Assembly (NCBI GenBank): GCA_016169945.1
Contig: JADLSH010000393.1
Span: 12,519,001-12,583,000 of the forward strand
DNA: 64,000 bases
From: Trachythela sp. YZ-2020
Taxonomy: Eukaryota; Cnidaria; Anthozoa; Malacalcyonacea; Clavulariidae
Direction of reading: 5' to 3'
The notes under the pieces are model-generated. The model was not told the DNA's origin and made no database searches. It worked only from the letters and a program-made list of their open reading frames with translations. A program made the translations under genes and the position numbers. Every line of letters begins with the position of its first letter. Positions within the stretch are counted from its first letter, which is position 1. Positions 45,016 through 56,509 of this stretch are shown here, piece after piece.

Positions 45016-47852
45016 CATACACAGATCGCCGTTGTGTACAGCAGTAAACATGATATAAGCAGAAATGTTGTTTTAAAATCTTCAAGAGATGCTGCTTTGT
45101 GTTTGAACTCAGGGTTTTTATTATCGGGACGGACTCAAAAAGTGACCAAAATTCCATCCAGCCATATTACCATCGTTTATGTCAAATATTAGTTAAGGCA
45201 TGATTACGACACGAATGACGGTAGTGCATAAGGTAAACAGAATGCACATACAGTTTACTGTGTACATGAAATTATAGTAAATTGATACGATATATATAGC
45301 TAGGCCGAGAAGAACTCCTATTTTAGAAATTAGCATCAAGTAGTTGTTTTTCAATACTACAGTGGCATTATCGATTTGGACGAGTAATGCGTCTTCTATA
45401 TTATTTGTCTAGAGACGAACTCCCGAAGATATAATTTCGTTTGGACACCTATCGCGTCCTGTTCCCGTATTTATACTGAAGATGCAAAACCAGACGAACT
45501 ACAAATGCTTGTGCTATTAAGTTCGTCCAGATGGACAATGCTTCTCAAGTATAGAAAAGGCCAATTATATGTGTATATGGCTATACAACCCCCAAAGTTG
45601 TCTGTCGTGTCTTCTTGAGATCTGTTTTCCGGCCCTATAGAAGTATTCTACTGGCAATCAATTGCAATCTTGCATGAAATTTACATACATTTTACTGATT
45701 AAGGTCCTAGGCTCTTGCTGTCAGTATTAAATTATTCATGTGCATCATATCAATATTTGTTTCTTGAATTGGCTATTGCACCTGGCAGGAAAACCCGGCC
45801 TGCGTAAAGTCGCATGCAGAACAAAACAAAATTGTCAAAAGTATCACTGTATCTGCTTCATTTGAACCAGTTGCTATATCGCTAGCTTTTACAAATGTCC
45901 ACCCCATGCATGTTAGCCAGCATTTATTGAAATGATATCGTTCGTTTAAAGTAGATCGTATAAATTTATCATGCAATATTATCCTGCCATCTAATATATT
46001 TTATTAAAACAAGGCTTTTTCATAAATGATTACCAAAAACTTAAACCACAAAGTGTGATCTTACGATTTTATTTGTGATACGCGTATCGTATGCTATAAT
46101 CTAGTATGTAAAATCTATGTAAAAATTTGTGTCCGGCGAGTTGTTGTTATATAATGTAGTGTAACTACCTACCTTCCCAATGTATATATATACAAGCGGA
46201 ATGATGTCATCAATCAGTAAAGCTTTTTCTACAGTCGATAATATTTATCGAGCAGTTGAACTGATTTCAGACTTATGTAAACACTGTAATCAGAACACCA
46301 CGAAGGATGTCAGCAAAGCCTTGTGCATGCATACTCGATAAAAAACGTAATAATATATATGCTTATGCCCATCAAAGCACATAAACCATCTGCCTTTTAA
46401 GAGTCATCACGGCTCTGTTACCATGGTAAAATATCTCTTTAATTTGTTCATATATATAAATGAATTCCCGTGATTACAAAGCTAATTATCCCCTAGGGAC
46501 TCATCAGTACAAATCTTTGTTCAGAAAATTTAATGACTGATTTCTCTAATTAATTTTTAGCGTTTGCTAATCTTTCTTCAGTTTTGTATTTCGGAATGAT
46601 GTCGGTTGATATATAGTCCCATCGCCTTGTTTACATTTTGTTGGCAGTTTCGAAAAACTCCCAACAGAGTTCTTAATGTAGTATGAATTTTTAGAATCAC
46701 AATGAGGAACACAATCTTTTGGGTAATCAGAATTTTCTGCAGGCAACATTTAATAAAGGCCAGGGGTCTATAAATTATACTGCAGGACTCGGATAAAACG
46801 AATATGATATGGTTAAAACTAGTAAAATGACTTCCGGTTCGAAGGCTCGAAAGAGCGTACGAGATTTTGAAAAAGATAATACGTAAACTGAAACAGCGCA
46901 ATCCGAAACTGATGCAAGGATTATTGATCTGCAATATATATAAGATTTAGAGTTTAGGGAAAGTTTTTGAGCGTTTTGATTGCGATAAGTTTGGAGTCAT
47001 GAAAACACACATCCATGCATGCATGCCAGTGAGAACATGTTGATAAAAGGCTTACCGTTTTGTTGTTTCTATTTCCGAAGAGAGATGACAAAGACGGCTA
47101 ACTCGGCATAATTATAATTTTGACGGAATATGAGTGACCTTATAAAGTTGAAATACAAGAGTGAGTATTAAAGGAAAATGAGAGACTAATTTAACCGATG
47201 CGGTCGTTTGGACAAGGACAGGCAAGGAACATGCATATGCTTCAAGTATGGTCATTTGAAAACTTTGTATGCATCTTTAATTTATTACTTCAGAAGCTGC
47301 AGCTCGTTTTTTCATCGACCACAAACCTCAAGTAAGAGCCTGTTTTAGCGCCGCGCGGGTTGTTTTTCAAGGGGGAAACTTTGTCAGGATTGCAACCTGT
47401 GTGTGATTGCCCGCTATGTAACTTTTTGATATGGAAATGACCTCAGTGGCAAGTGCAAATAAGTTCGCCTTGATATACAGATTATCCGTCCAAGCTTTTG
47501 AGGATAAAGGTTAATAAGTTTTTCGCTTTCATTCTTTTTGGTATATTTTTGTACTGAAGAAAGATTAAGAAAAATTCTAGTAAGTGTTAGTAAGTGTTGA
47601 AAGTTTAACGGTTGTCGCGGCTTGTAAACAAACGAGGTCGAGTTACGGGAAAAGTTCTCCTGACTTTGTTATTTAGATTACTTTCTTCTTTGACCTTGCA
47701 CTGCACTTGTTGTTTAGCATTAAACTTGGACATTTCTTTACTTTCTTCCGCGTCGGTTCGAATGGCTGACGACAGCTTACTTCGAAGGTATCTTTTCGAA
47801 CGTTTTGGAGCGTAGTAAAGTAAACTAGCTTGTGCTTACTTGTTTTAATTAA
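45016..47852. other. No gene recognised
   Basis: About 2.8 kb without a convincing gene. Short frames lack domains. A small start-like peptide (MADDSLLRRYLFERFGA, from 47762) ends at once in a stop and has no splice support. Confidence 0.45.
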
Positions 47853-47955
47853 CAATTAGATTATGAGCTCAAGATTTCTATGAGGTGATAGTTGATGAGG
47901 GCGAAGCCCGAATGAACTATCATCTCATAGAAATCGAGAGCGAATAATCTAATTG
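47853..47955. repeat. Hairpin, left boundary of a Crypton-like segment
   Basis: The arms CAATTAGATTATGAGCTC and ATTTCTATGAGGTGATAGTT are mirrored around GATGAGGGCGAAGCCCGAATG. Confidence 0.75.
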
Positions 47956-48190
47956 TTTTAGTAGAAACCAGCAAGAAAACAGTATTTCAAAACGTTTTTC
48001 ATAATTTATTGAAATAAATTCGTTAAAAATCGCGCCGAGGAGATGGCTGCTTCGCTACTCGCTATCTATCGACAATTAGTCGATACCCAACCATTGTCCA
48101 TTACAAATCCTACATTCTGATTGGCTACTCAACCGTTGATCATTCGTGATGGACAACGTTTGGGAAAAATGAAAACAAACCTGAAAAAAT

Positions 48191-48300
48191 ATGGCAGTAA
48201 ACTCTCGTTTTGCAGACGTTTCGGAGGAATTTTTGGAGAGTTTGATGGAAAATTCTATCCCTGAGAAAAACTAAAAAGGCCACAAAATATGGCATGAAGA
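48191..48300 (+). pseudogene. N-terminal fragment of a Crypton / QRICH-like protein
   Basis: The ATG at 48191 reads MAVNSRFADVSEEFLESLM and ENSIPEK. A single extra A then breaks the frame before KKATKYGMK. The pattern 'SEEFLE...PEKTKKATKYG' is the N-terminal core-binding region of Crypton-type tyrosine recombinases and their domesticated relatives. The rest of the recombinase is missing. The assignment rests on a short stretch. Confidence 0.5.
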
Positions 48301-48453
48301 CGAAATAGAAACCGTATTTTATTAATAAATCTGCTTTTATTTGCCGCTCACGAGTGGTTAAATAACACAACTGAATTAAATTATTTTAAAAATTACACGG
48401 TGTATGGATTATTTTCTCGAAATTAATATATCTATACAAGGTGTATACTAAAA

Positions 48454-48556
48454 CAATTAGACAACTCGTCCTCGTTGTCTATGAGCGAATAGTCAACTTA
48501 TGCTTCGCCTTCGTTGACTATTCGCTCATAGACAACTCGGACTCGTTATCTAATTG
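48454..48556. repeat. Hairpin, right boundary of the Crypton-like segment
   Basis: The arms CAATTAGACAACTCGTCCTC and GTCTATGAGCGAATAGTCAAC are mirrored around TTATGCTTCGCCTTC. Both this and the 47853 hairpin begin CAATTAGA and end TCTAATTG. Confidence 0.75.
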
Positions 48557-49565
48557 CTAATTAGATAGCGAGTAGCGTAGCCAATCAAATTACAGCATTT
48601 GCAATAGTATACTAGTATGATTCTACTAATTCTTGATAGTTATCGTATAAGTTTCCCGTGCGACATATCAAAGGTAGCTTTTTTAAGGTGGCTCGATACA
48701 CCTTTTTAAGTAAAATTGAAACACTTGAAATTTCGTTTTTTCTGCTGATTACAGGGTCATAAAACATCCAGCCCAAAAGAGAACATCGAATTGAATAAAA
48801 ATCAATATTAATGTGCGAGTTTGTATTGTTGCCATGGCAACAATACGCATGGAAACATCGGAAAATATGGGAAACATGAGCGTTTATTTCAGAAACGAGG
48901 TTGGCATGCCAAACTTTGAGAATTGAAAAATGGCTTTTTTAAAAATTCGCATGACAGATTTTCGAGATATTTCCCTATTTTACTCAACGTATATTTATCT
49001 ATTTGCTTGGAAATTTTCAGGGTACCTTACCAAACTCGTTTCTTAAATATTTAAGGTTTTCTATCTCCACATCCGGCGCGACCAACGTTTCTCGACTTGT
49101 GCAAGATCAATGAATTGCACTACTTTTACGTTCATTCAGATCGAACATTTATGTAGCTAAAAATGGATGTATATACTTTCCTCGATTGTTAATTTTCTTT
49201 ATCAGATTTTACAAATATATAACTGCATGTATTTTACAACATTGAGGGCATGCAGGAAGAAACGCTTGTACCGGCAAACTTACTAAACCTAAGTACATTG
49301 ATGCATGCATGTAATCCTATAAAGCTTTTAGTTATCATTATATATACATCCTCGCTCCCAGGGCTTCCTGTGTTGCCGTAAGCTCTGGCGTACCCCAAAC
49401 CGGAACACCAGAAATCTTCGTGTTTGCCGGAAGTAAACGTGCTCTGCGACCACTAAAAATGCGGACTCAGCTTATTTCATACGTATACAAGGAGTGGAAT
49501 TGTGGAAAGGCTTGAATTGTTGCAATTTATGATCAATTTTGACTTGTCTTGACGTTCTAAACTGC
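48557..49565. other. Unassigned; possible half-element at 48684
   Basis: No gene. A TTAA followed by GGTGGCTCGATACACC near 48684 resembles the terminus of the palindrome at 54765 (TTAAGGAGGCTCCCTACA), but no right end was found. Confidence 0.35.
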
Positions 49566-49575
49566 AGCTTGTAAG
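49566..49575. repeat. Left target-site duplication of foldback element
   Basis: AGCTTGTAAG, identical to 52585-52594 on the other side of the element. Confidence 0.93.
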
Positions 49576-49619
49576 GGGTTGGGATAAAACACGGATACGG
49601 ATGGCACGGATACGGATAC

Positions 49620-50090
49620 GGATGAGGGGATAAAACACGGATATGGGGATAAAACACGGATGAGGGGATATTTGATCATATATATATGGCGCATTTGGTC
49701 ATATATATATGTAAATTTGCGCGGTATAAGTAATAAATTATTATTAAATTATTAAAACACGGATGGGGGGATAAAACACGGATATGGGGATAAAACACGG
49801 ATGAGGGGATAAAACACGGATGGGGGGATAAAACACGGATATGGGGATAAAACACGGATGGGGGATAAAACACGGATGAGGGGATAAAACACGGATGAGG
49901 GGATAAAACACGGATGAGGGGATAAAACACGGATGGGGGGATAAAACACGGATGAGGGATAAAACACGGATGGGGGTAAAACACGGATGGGGGGATAAAA
50001 CACGGATGAGGGGATAAAACACGGATTGGGGGATAAAACACGGATGAGGGGGTAAAACACGGATATGGGGATAAAATACGGATGAGGCAC
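49620..50090. repeat. 19-bp minisatellite, left arm
   Basis: Units of GGATGAGGGGATAAAACAC with variants (ATGGGG, GGGGG). About 17 copies run at 49755-50085 and a few lie at 49620-49672. They are separated by a 75-bp insert (about 49676-49752) that has no counterpart in the right arm. All frames on the minus strand stay open, an artefact of the period. Confidence 0.95.
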
Positions 50091-50787
50091 AGAATAGGAA
50101 GTTTCCTATTCTGTGGATGAGATAATAATTGCCCAACATTTTTTAGTATTTAAATGTACTGACAAGTAAAACGTTGATACTCTCTTCTCAGTAAAACTGG
50201 AACCCGTAGACTAGCATAGAACTAAAGTTTCTAAAGGCTGATATACGTCACTGCGTATTCAATAAGTGCGAACTTCTGCGCGCATTTGTTGGAAGAAGAT
50301 AAGGTAATACTTTTTATTTAATATACTTTTGAGAATACCAGATAACCGATGGAGATTTGTTGCTTGTCAGAGGAGTTTCCATTTACGCGGATCTGATTAT
50401 AATTAACTCGCAGTGCAAGACGCCGGCAGATTACAAGGCGAATTTATAGTTTGATAACCACAAAAAGTACGCGTTTGTCATTTAATTTATGTTACCGGGT
50501 TAAATGTTTTCTTTTAAAAATAGTTTTCTTTTAAAAATCTATGACAAGATATTTTGTAATGAATTTTGATACAAATCTTAAAACATGGGAAGCGACATGA
50601 CAAGGCTTCTTATGTAGATTTCAAGACGAATTTATAGTTTGATAACCACAAAAAGTACGCGATGTTATTTATTGTTTTTTTTTGTATACAGTCTACGACA
50701 AGATATTTTATATATTTGATACAAATCATAGCCAGAATAAGGTGATTTTGAATAAATGCCAAAACATGGGAGTGTTGCAAACAGTGC

Positions 50788-50890
50788 AAAGGCTTCTCAT
50801 GTGAAGTCTTATTGCAAAGGCTTCTCATGACAAATGTTGCAAAGGCTTCTCATGACAAGTGTTGCAAATTAAAGGCTTCTCATGTTCTAC
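50788..50890. repeat. Short direct repeats in the foldback centre
   Basis: GCAAAGGCTTCTCATG occurs three to four times with spacers; the block resembles a degenerate minisatellite. Confidence 0.75.
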
Positions 50891-52084
50891 CTGACAAGTT
50901 GTTTTGCTGCCCTTGGTTTAAATTGACGCGGTCGGCATTTATTGTCGGCTTACCAAAAATGCATTTAATAAATTTAAACAATGCATTGAATGTATCCATA
51001 ATTTTTAGCTAAGATTTTAACATAAATTTTGCTAACATTAGCATAACATTTGTAGTGCTGTTGAGTTATACGATCTATGGGTATAGACTTTATTAACCTT
51101 GTCAAAGTATGTAGATAATATATATGAACTTTAATAATATTGTTATTTAGTTAATAAAGGGTGCTTTCCAGTGCTGCGTTTTTCAAACGTATGTCTACAC
51201 AAGAAAGTCTAAATCGAGTTAATGTTATTTATGGAACAGCCGAACAGCCACATGAATGACTGTGTAGCATTTAGTACGTACTTTGAATGATTTAATATCT
51301 ATTTGTTCACGTATTTTATAGCTAAATAAAAATTAGAAGGAATTAAAGTTTTCCGTGTACGTACGTACGTATGAAAAATGCAGTATTTGAGTGCAGCCTC
51401 AGTTGTATAAAATAAAACATTTCCATGACCATGTCCACAAGTTGAAATTTCCAGTAATTCATTACTAATTTTGTTTTGACATTTATTTGATATTACATAT
51501 TCAGGTATTGCAAACGTTAAAGTTATGTGAAAATTTATTATAGGAAAACATTTAACCCGGTAACATAAATTAAATGACAAACGCGTACTTTTTGTGGTTA
51601 TGAAACTATAAATTCGCCTTGTGATCTGCCGGCGCGCGTGTTATGGCGTAGATTATTATGTTGTATATATAAGCGTGGGAATACAACCTCATGAGAGTGT
51701 GGCAAGTTTAATTTTAAGGTTAACTAAAAAGTGTTATCCCTCTGGTGTTATCCTTATACAAGCAAAATTCATGTTGCATTATAAAAATAATCTACCGCTT
51801 AAACAGTGGAAACAAACCACTTCGCAGTTATAATCAGATCCGCGTAAATGGAAACTCCTCTGACAAGAAACAAATCTCCATCGGTTATCTGTTATTCTCA
51901 AAAGTATATTAAACAAAAAGTATTACCTTATCTTCTTCCAACAAATGCGCGCAGAAGTTCGCACTTATTGAATGCGCAGTCTACGTATATCAGCTTTTAG
52001 AAACTTTACTTCTATGCTAGTCCAACGTTTTATTTGTCAGTACATTTAAATACTAAAAAATGTTGGGCAATTATTATCTCATCC

Positions 52085-52560
52085 ACGTATTTTATCCCCA
52101 TATCCGTGTTTTACCCCCTCATCCGTGTTTTATCCCCTCATCCGTGTTTTATCCCCCCATCCGTGTTTTATCCCCCCATCCGTGTTTTATCCCCTCATCC
52201 GTGTTTTATCCCCATCCGTGTTTTATCCCCTCATCCGTGTTTTATCCCCTCATCCGTGTTTTATCCCCTCATCCGTGTTTTATCCCCTCATCCGTGTTTT
52301 ATCCCCTCATCCGTGTTTTATCCCCTCATCCGTGTTTTATCCCCTCATCCGTGTTTTATCCCCTCATCCGTGTTTTATCCCCTCATCCGTGTTTTATCCC
52401 CATATCCGTGTTTTATCCCCTCATCCGTGTTTTATCCCCCCATCCGTGTTTTATCCCCCCATCCGTGTTTTATCCCCTCATCCGTGTTTTATCCCCTCAT
52501 CCGTGTTTTATCCCCATATCCGTGTTTTATCCCCTCATCCGTATCCGTATCCGTGCCATC
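52085..52560. repeat. 19-bp minisatellite, right arm
   Basis: About 24 copies of the complement unit, GTGTTTTATCCCCTCATCC. More homogeneous than the left arm: most units are identical, with CATATCC or CCCATCC variants scattered. The peptide repeats it yields in three frames are not genes. Confidence 0.95.
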
Positions 52561-52584
52561 CGTATCCGTGTTTTATCCCAACCC

Positions 52585-52594
52585 AGCTTGTAAG
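52585..52594. repeat. Right target-site duplication of foldback element
   Basis: AGCTTGTAAG, the second copy of the 10-bp duplication. Confidence 0.93.
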
Positions 52595-54760
52595 ACCATT
52601 TGGACAAGAATAATGAATTTGGGGACATATTTATGGCTAATAAAACTTTATAAGCGGTCAAAAGAACATCTTGTAGCCCGATAAAGACAGCAATTAAATA
52701 TAAAGACAGCGATCCAGAGGAACAATTGTATGAAATATAAACATCAAGATTTGTGCAAATCTTTACTGTTTCAAAGTCAACTTTGGTAAAGATCAAATTT
52801 GGTGGTAGTAAACATTGACTTGCACGATAGTTCAATGTGTAGTGAGAATAATACAACGATACAGGTTTATAGAGAGTTTGAAGATTAGTATACGGCATAT
52901 AAGCTCGATTCGTTGAGGAATATTTTTGCCTATTTTACTATTAAAATCATAGTGGCAAATCTTTAGACGAATAATACCTGGCTGATGAAATGCCGCAAAC
53001 TTCTGATTAATTTGTAAAGTGGCTACTTTGAATTATACCCTTAATTTTGTACGTGAGAGTAATTGCCAAGTATATACCTAGTTGCCTAGTCTAGTGATAT
53101 GAACAATCATGTAAATGCTTGTGACATCAAGATAATATGCAATTATGCAATTATGGTTTCACTATTAACTTGATTAGAATATAGGTTATCATTCAAAGTC
53201 AAGGTACCTTCATTAACCTGCTAAGCACCCTAGTTTGTAAGTATACCCTGCTGAATGCAAGGGCGTTGTCACTCTGACTGGAGCTACGAAAATAGCACTT
53301 CAAATTCTACTTAATTTATACGTTTGCAACTATATTTCTTATTCTAATACTAAGGGTCCACCAGTACTTCTCCCGGTATCCTGGTTAGCCACACTTACCC
53401 TTGACCAGAGAATCTTAATAGTTAAGGGGGAAGTGATTGGTGGTTATCGGTTAATGACTGTCCACAGTGTTTTGGGATAATTTGTTGATAAGCCTTTGGT
53501 GAACATTGCCTTTGGCCCTTGAATACCATCCCCAAATACCATTACCACAAATACAGTAAAAACTTATAGCAAGGGTTATTTATAGTAAAGTAAAGTTAAG
53601 AGGATGCAAATCATCCTTTATTACAGCTGAGTGCTGAATTGCAAGGGACACAGCTAAAATGCGATTATTTCGAATTGCTTACTACAGTTCCTCTTGCTAC
53701 TAGACAATATTAAAGCACAGTGGAACCAACCACAGCTCGTCTTACATGAATAGTCAAGCACATCACATGAAGTTAGCACAATATTCGCTACTTGGTGAAG
53801 CGTCATTCAATACCCTATATTGAATTCATGGACGATATCAAAATAATACCGAATAGTGGATGTGAATTTTGTCGAATATTGTGCTAACTTGACCATAGTA
53901 AATACCGGCGAACGTCGTTTGGTTTCGAAACGCTAGCATTTAACCTGTTTGATCGAGAATATTGAAAAAAGCTAACAAAAATTAGGCTGTCTGACATGTT
54001 TTGCATATACATAGGCTAGACCATCTAGTACAACGTCCTGATAGTTACGAACGTCTTAACTTGGCCTCTGCAATTTTTTGAAAATTTTGTTTAAGTGTGC
54101 ACGCCAATATATTGCACGCCGCGATATGGAAGGCAACAAAATGTTCCTCCGAAATAAATCTACGTTTTTTTCTTATATATTGCTCTCTGAATTTTAATAT
54201 GTAAATAGCATAAATAGACAAGTCTTTTTCTTCAAATTAACTACATTAAACTAAGAAAACAACGTCGTGTTCACTATAATGATGGTGTTTTTTACAAGAA
54301 TTCGTGGCAGGAAGGTATGTCGTCTACAAAAAAGTGTTTGCATCAGATTCAACAGGTTATTGCAAAAAAAGGTCATTGTAAAGCTCCGACAAAATTTTGC
54401 ACCCTATTGACTCTCTCACATATATACATACGCCACACCATGTGCTCTATTTTCACGATCCCGTCTAAATAACTGGTATAATATTTATTGATTGGAACTG
54501 GTTTTTTTAGCCATGTCTCACTGAAAAAATGCAATATCGATATCTTGATGTCGGAGAAAGAATGTGATTTCATCAATCTTTGGTGATATAGACATACAAT
54601 TTGAAAGTAAAAAAGATGGGATAAATTGTGGCATCTCAGTCCTCAGAGTTGGCGTTGAAGACGATATTCTATGTGAGGAGATTTGGATGCAGCATCTCTA
54701 GCTAATGTCCTAATACCTCATTACAAACTAGGTAATCTTATTCATACCTGTTAACGGCAA
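52595..54760. other. No gene recognised
   Basis: About 2.2 kb of AT-rich sequence. No domain, RNA gene, repeat array or inverted repeat was seen. Confidence 0.5.
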
Positions 54761-54764
54761 TTAA

Positions 54765-55433
54765 GGAGGCTCCCTACAGTTTTAATTCTGTAGCACGCAA
54801 ATGTGCTCTAAGGTCCATTATTTGCTGATTTTGCAAGGTATGGTCACGAGACTTGGCCATCAGATTGCCACAATATTGCGGATTACGAAGAACAAAAAAT
54901 GTTTTTAAATATTTACGTTACCATGGAAACAACGCGATTTGGAGATTGTCGTATTTTTATCTTCTTTCTTAATTTTTTGGATTTTCCTTCGGTAAAACTT
55001 TTTTATTTTTTGAACACGAGCACCTAAAGTACAAAGTATTGAAATATGCGATTTTAAAAAAATTCCTCGGAGCCGAATTTTTTTTATTGCAAAAAAACGT
55101 TCTTTCGAGATTTAAAAAAATTCGGCTCCGAGGAATTTTTTTTAAATCGCATATTTCAATACTTTGTACTTTAGGTGCTCGTGTTCAAAAAATAAAAAAG
55201 TTTTACCGAAGGAAAATCCAAAAAATTAAGAAAGAAGATAAAAATACGACAATCTCTAAATCGCGTTGTTACCATGGCAACGTAAAGATTTAAAAACATT
55301 TTTTGTTCTTCGTAATCCGCAATATTGTGGCAATCTGATGGCCAAGTCTCGTGACCATACCTTGCAAAATCAGCAAATAATGGACCTTAGAGCACATTTG
55401 CGTGCTACAGAATTAAAACTGTAGGGAGCCTCC
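54765..55433. mobile_element. 669-bp near-perfect palindrome at TTAA
   Basis: The ends GGAGGCTCCCTACAG and CTGTAGGGAGCCTCC are flanked by TTAA (54761-54764, 55434-55437). Inverted homology is near-continuous, arm against arm, to a loop of only about 30 bases around 55086-55112. TTAA duplication points to a piggyBac- or Kolobok-type transposase acting in trans. No coding content. Confidence 0.88.
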
Positions 55434-55755
55434 TTAAGTGTCAAAATTCTACAACTAAGTTGCTCTAAAGCAAAGGACATTACTTAAATCAGAGCCAACA
55501 GAAGAGGTTAGGTGACTATACCGACATGCAACGCGGCCAGAGTCGGGTTATTATATATTATCGATTTCTCGCCACGCGTCGTTCATTCTTCGGCTGCCTT
55601 TCGCTGCATACACAACTAATGAACTCGGGACTTCAATTTTGAAATTGATATTTTTGTGGGAATAAAGCTTCGGTTTCGGATAGTTATGAGCTTTTTATAA
55701 ATGGCTTTTCTTAAAGCAAGATTTTGGTGGCATCTCACTAGATTGAATAATATTT

Positions 55756-55906
55756 GAAAGGTTTTGTAGATGGAAAATTATTGAGTGAAAATTATATACA
55801 TTAATTAGACCTAACCAGGAACAGCTAGCTGTTCCTGGTTAGGTCTAATATAATTAGGTTCCTGATATAATTTTCACTCAATAATTTTCCATCTGCAAAA
55901 CCTTTC
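55756..55906. repeat. Hairpin with perfect central palindrome
   Basis: The outer arms GAAAGGTTTTGTAGATGG and its inverse enclose a perfect palindrome of about 46 bp centred on CAGCTAGCTG near 55826. Confidence 0.85.
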
Positions 55907-55999
55907 AATTTTTCTTAAAGCAACGTTTTGTTTTGGCTCAAGACAGCTAGTTAAAGATTGTCAAACATGCTAGCAACATGTTTACACTAAAAACTTCGT

Positions 56000-56150
56000 A
56001 TTCATAAAAGAATGTATATAATGCGAGTTTGTAAGCATTATGGTTTGCCCATTAAACAGCGGGACCTCTTATTCAACAGCCTGATAATGCCTTTACTTAC
56101 CTACGGATCTGAGCTTTGGGGAGGTGCCCATTATGGCAAGTATATAAACC
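56000..56150 (+). pseudogene. Short non-LTR RT fragment
   Basis: It reads MYIMRVCKHYGLPIKQRD then LIMPLLTYGSELWGGAHYG and KYINQID. This is the post-RT block of CR1/L2-like ORF2 proteins, whose usual form is TYGxxxWG. It is an isolated fragment, truncated at both sides and followed by a microsatellite. Confidence 0.75.
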
Positions 56151-56154
56151 AGAT

Positions 56155-56177
56155 CGATCTATCTATCTATCTATCAG
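56155..56177. repeat. (ATCT)n microsatellite
   Basis: Five ATCT units directly after the RT fragment, possibly its 3' tail. Confidence 0.9.
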
Positions 56178-56509
56178 GATGTGTTTGCACTGCGCTTGCG
56201 CCAAGCTTGTGGTCAAGTTGTCAGCAGTTTTGTTACCAGTGTTTAGCATCTTGCTATTTAGTAAAAACTTGTTAACAATATGTGAGTGACAACATTGTAG
56301 CAACTTGATAAAATGACAGCATTGTTACAACTTCGTGACAAGGTCACTATAAATATATTGTAAACACATTTTGTTGACAAATTGTGAGAATTTATATCAA
56401 TTTGAAGTTGTATAATGTTTAACCCGAACTGAAAAGTCAACTGATAATCAGTCATTGCTTCCAACAACAAATGTATCCTATTTGATTTAGTGGTCATTTT
56501 AAATGGTAG

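Larger units (their letters stand above)
49576..52584. mobile_element. Foldback element with minisatellite-built inverted arms
   Basis: A 3009-bp element. The termini GGGTTGGGATAAAACACGG and the exact inverse at 52566-52584 are perfect for at least 54 bp. Flanks are a perfect 10-bp duplication. The arms, about 0.94 kb (49576-50510) and 1.04 kb (51545-52584), consist of a 19-bp tandem repeat followed by about 450 bp of unique inverted sequence (landmarks CCCAACATTTTTTAGTATTT and AAGTACGCGTTTGTCATTT). The centre of about 1 kb is single-copy and has no transposase. Architecture and duplication length match foldback/Mutator-like elements. It must be mobilised in trans. Confidence 0.9.

Noticed and set aside
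47612..47815. Plus-strand small frame with hydrophobic segment (67 codons)
   Set aside because: No domain, no splice support; hydrophobic bias is expected from T-rich sequence.
48140..48370. Minus-strand 76-codon frame
   Set aside because: Shadow of the plus-strand Crypton-like fragment, rich in F and V from A/T bias.
49744..50139. Long proline/cysteine-rich open frames on the minus strand
   Set aside because: They are translations of the 19-bp minisatellite; all three frames are open because the unit lacks stops. No gene.
49576..52584. CRISPR-like array because of regular direct repeats
   Set aside because: There are no unique spacers, the host is eukaryotic, and the units are contiguous.
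52034..52684. 216-codon open frame of IRVLSPHPCFIP repeats
   Set aside because: Same minisatellite in the other arm; open in three frames, no start context or domain.
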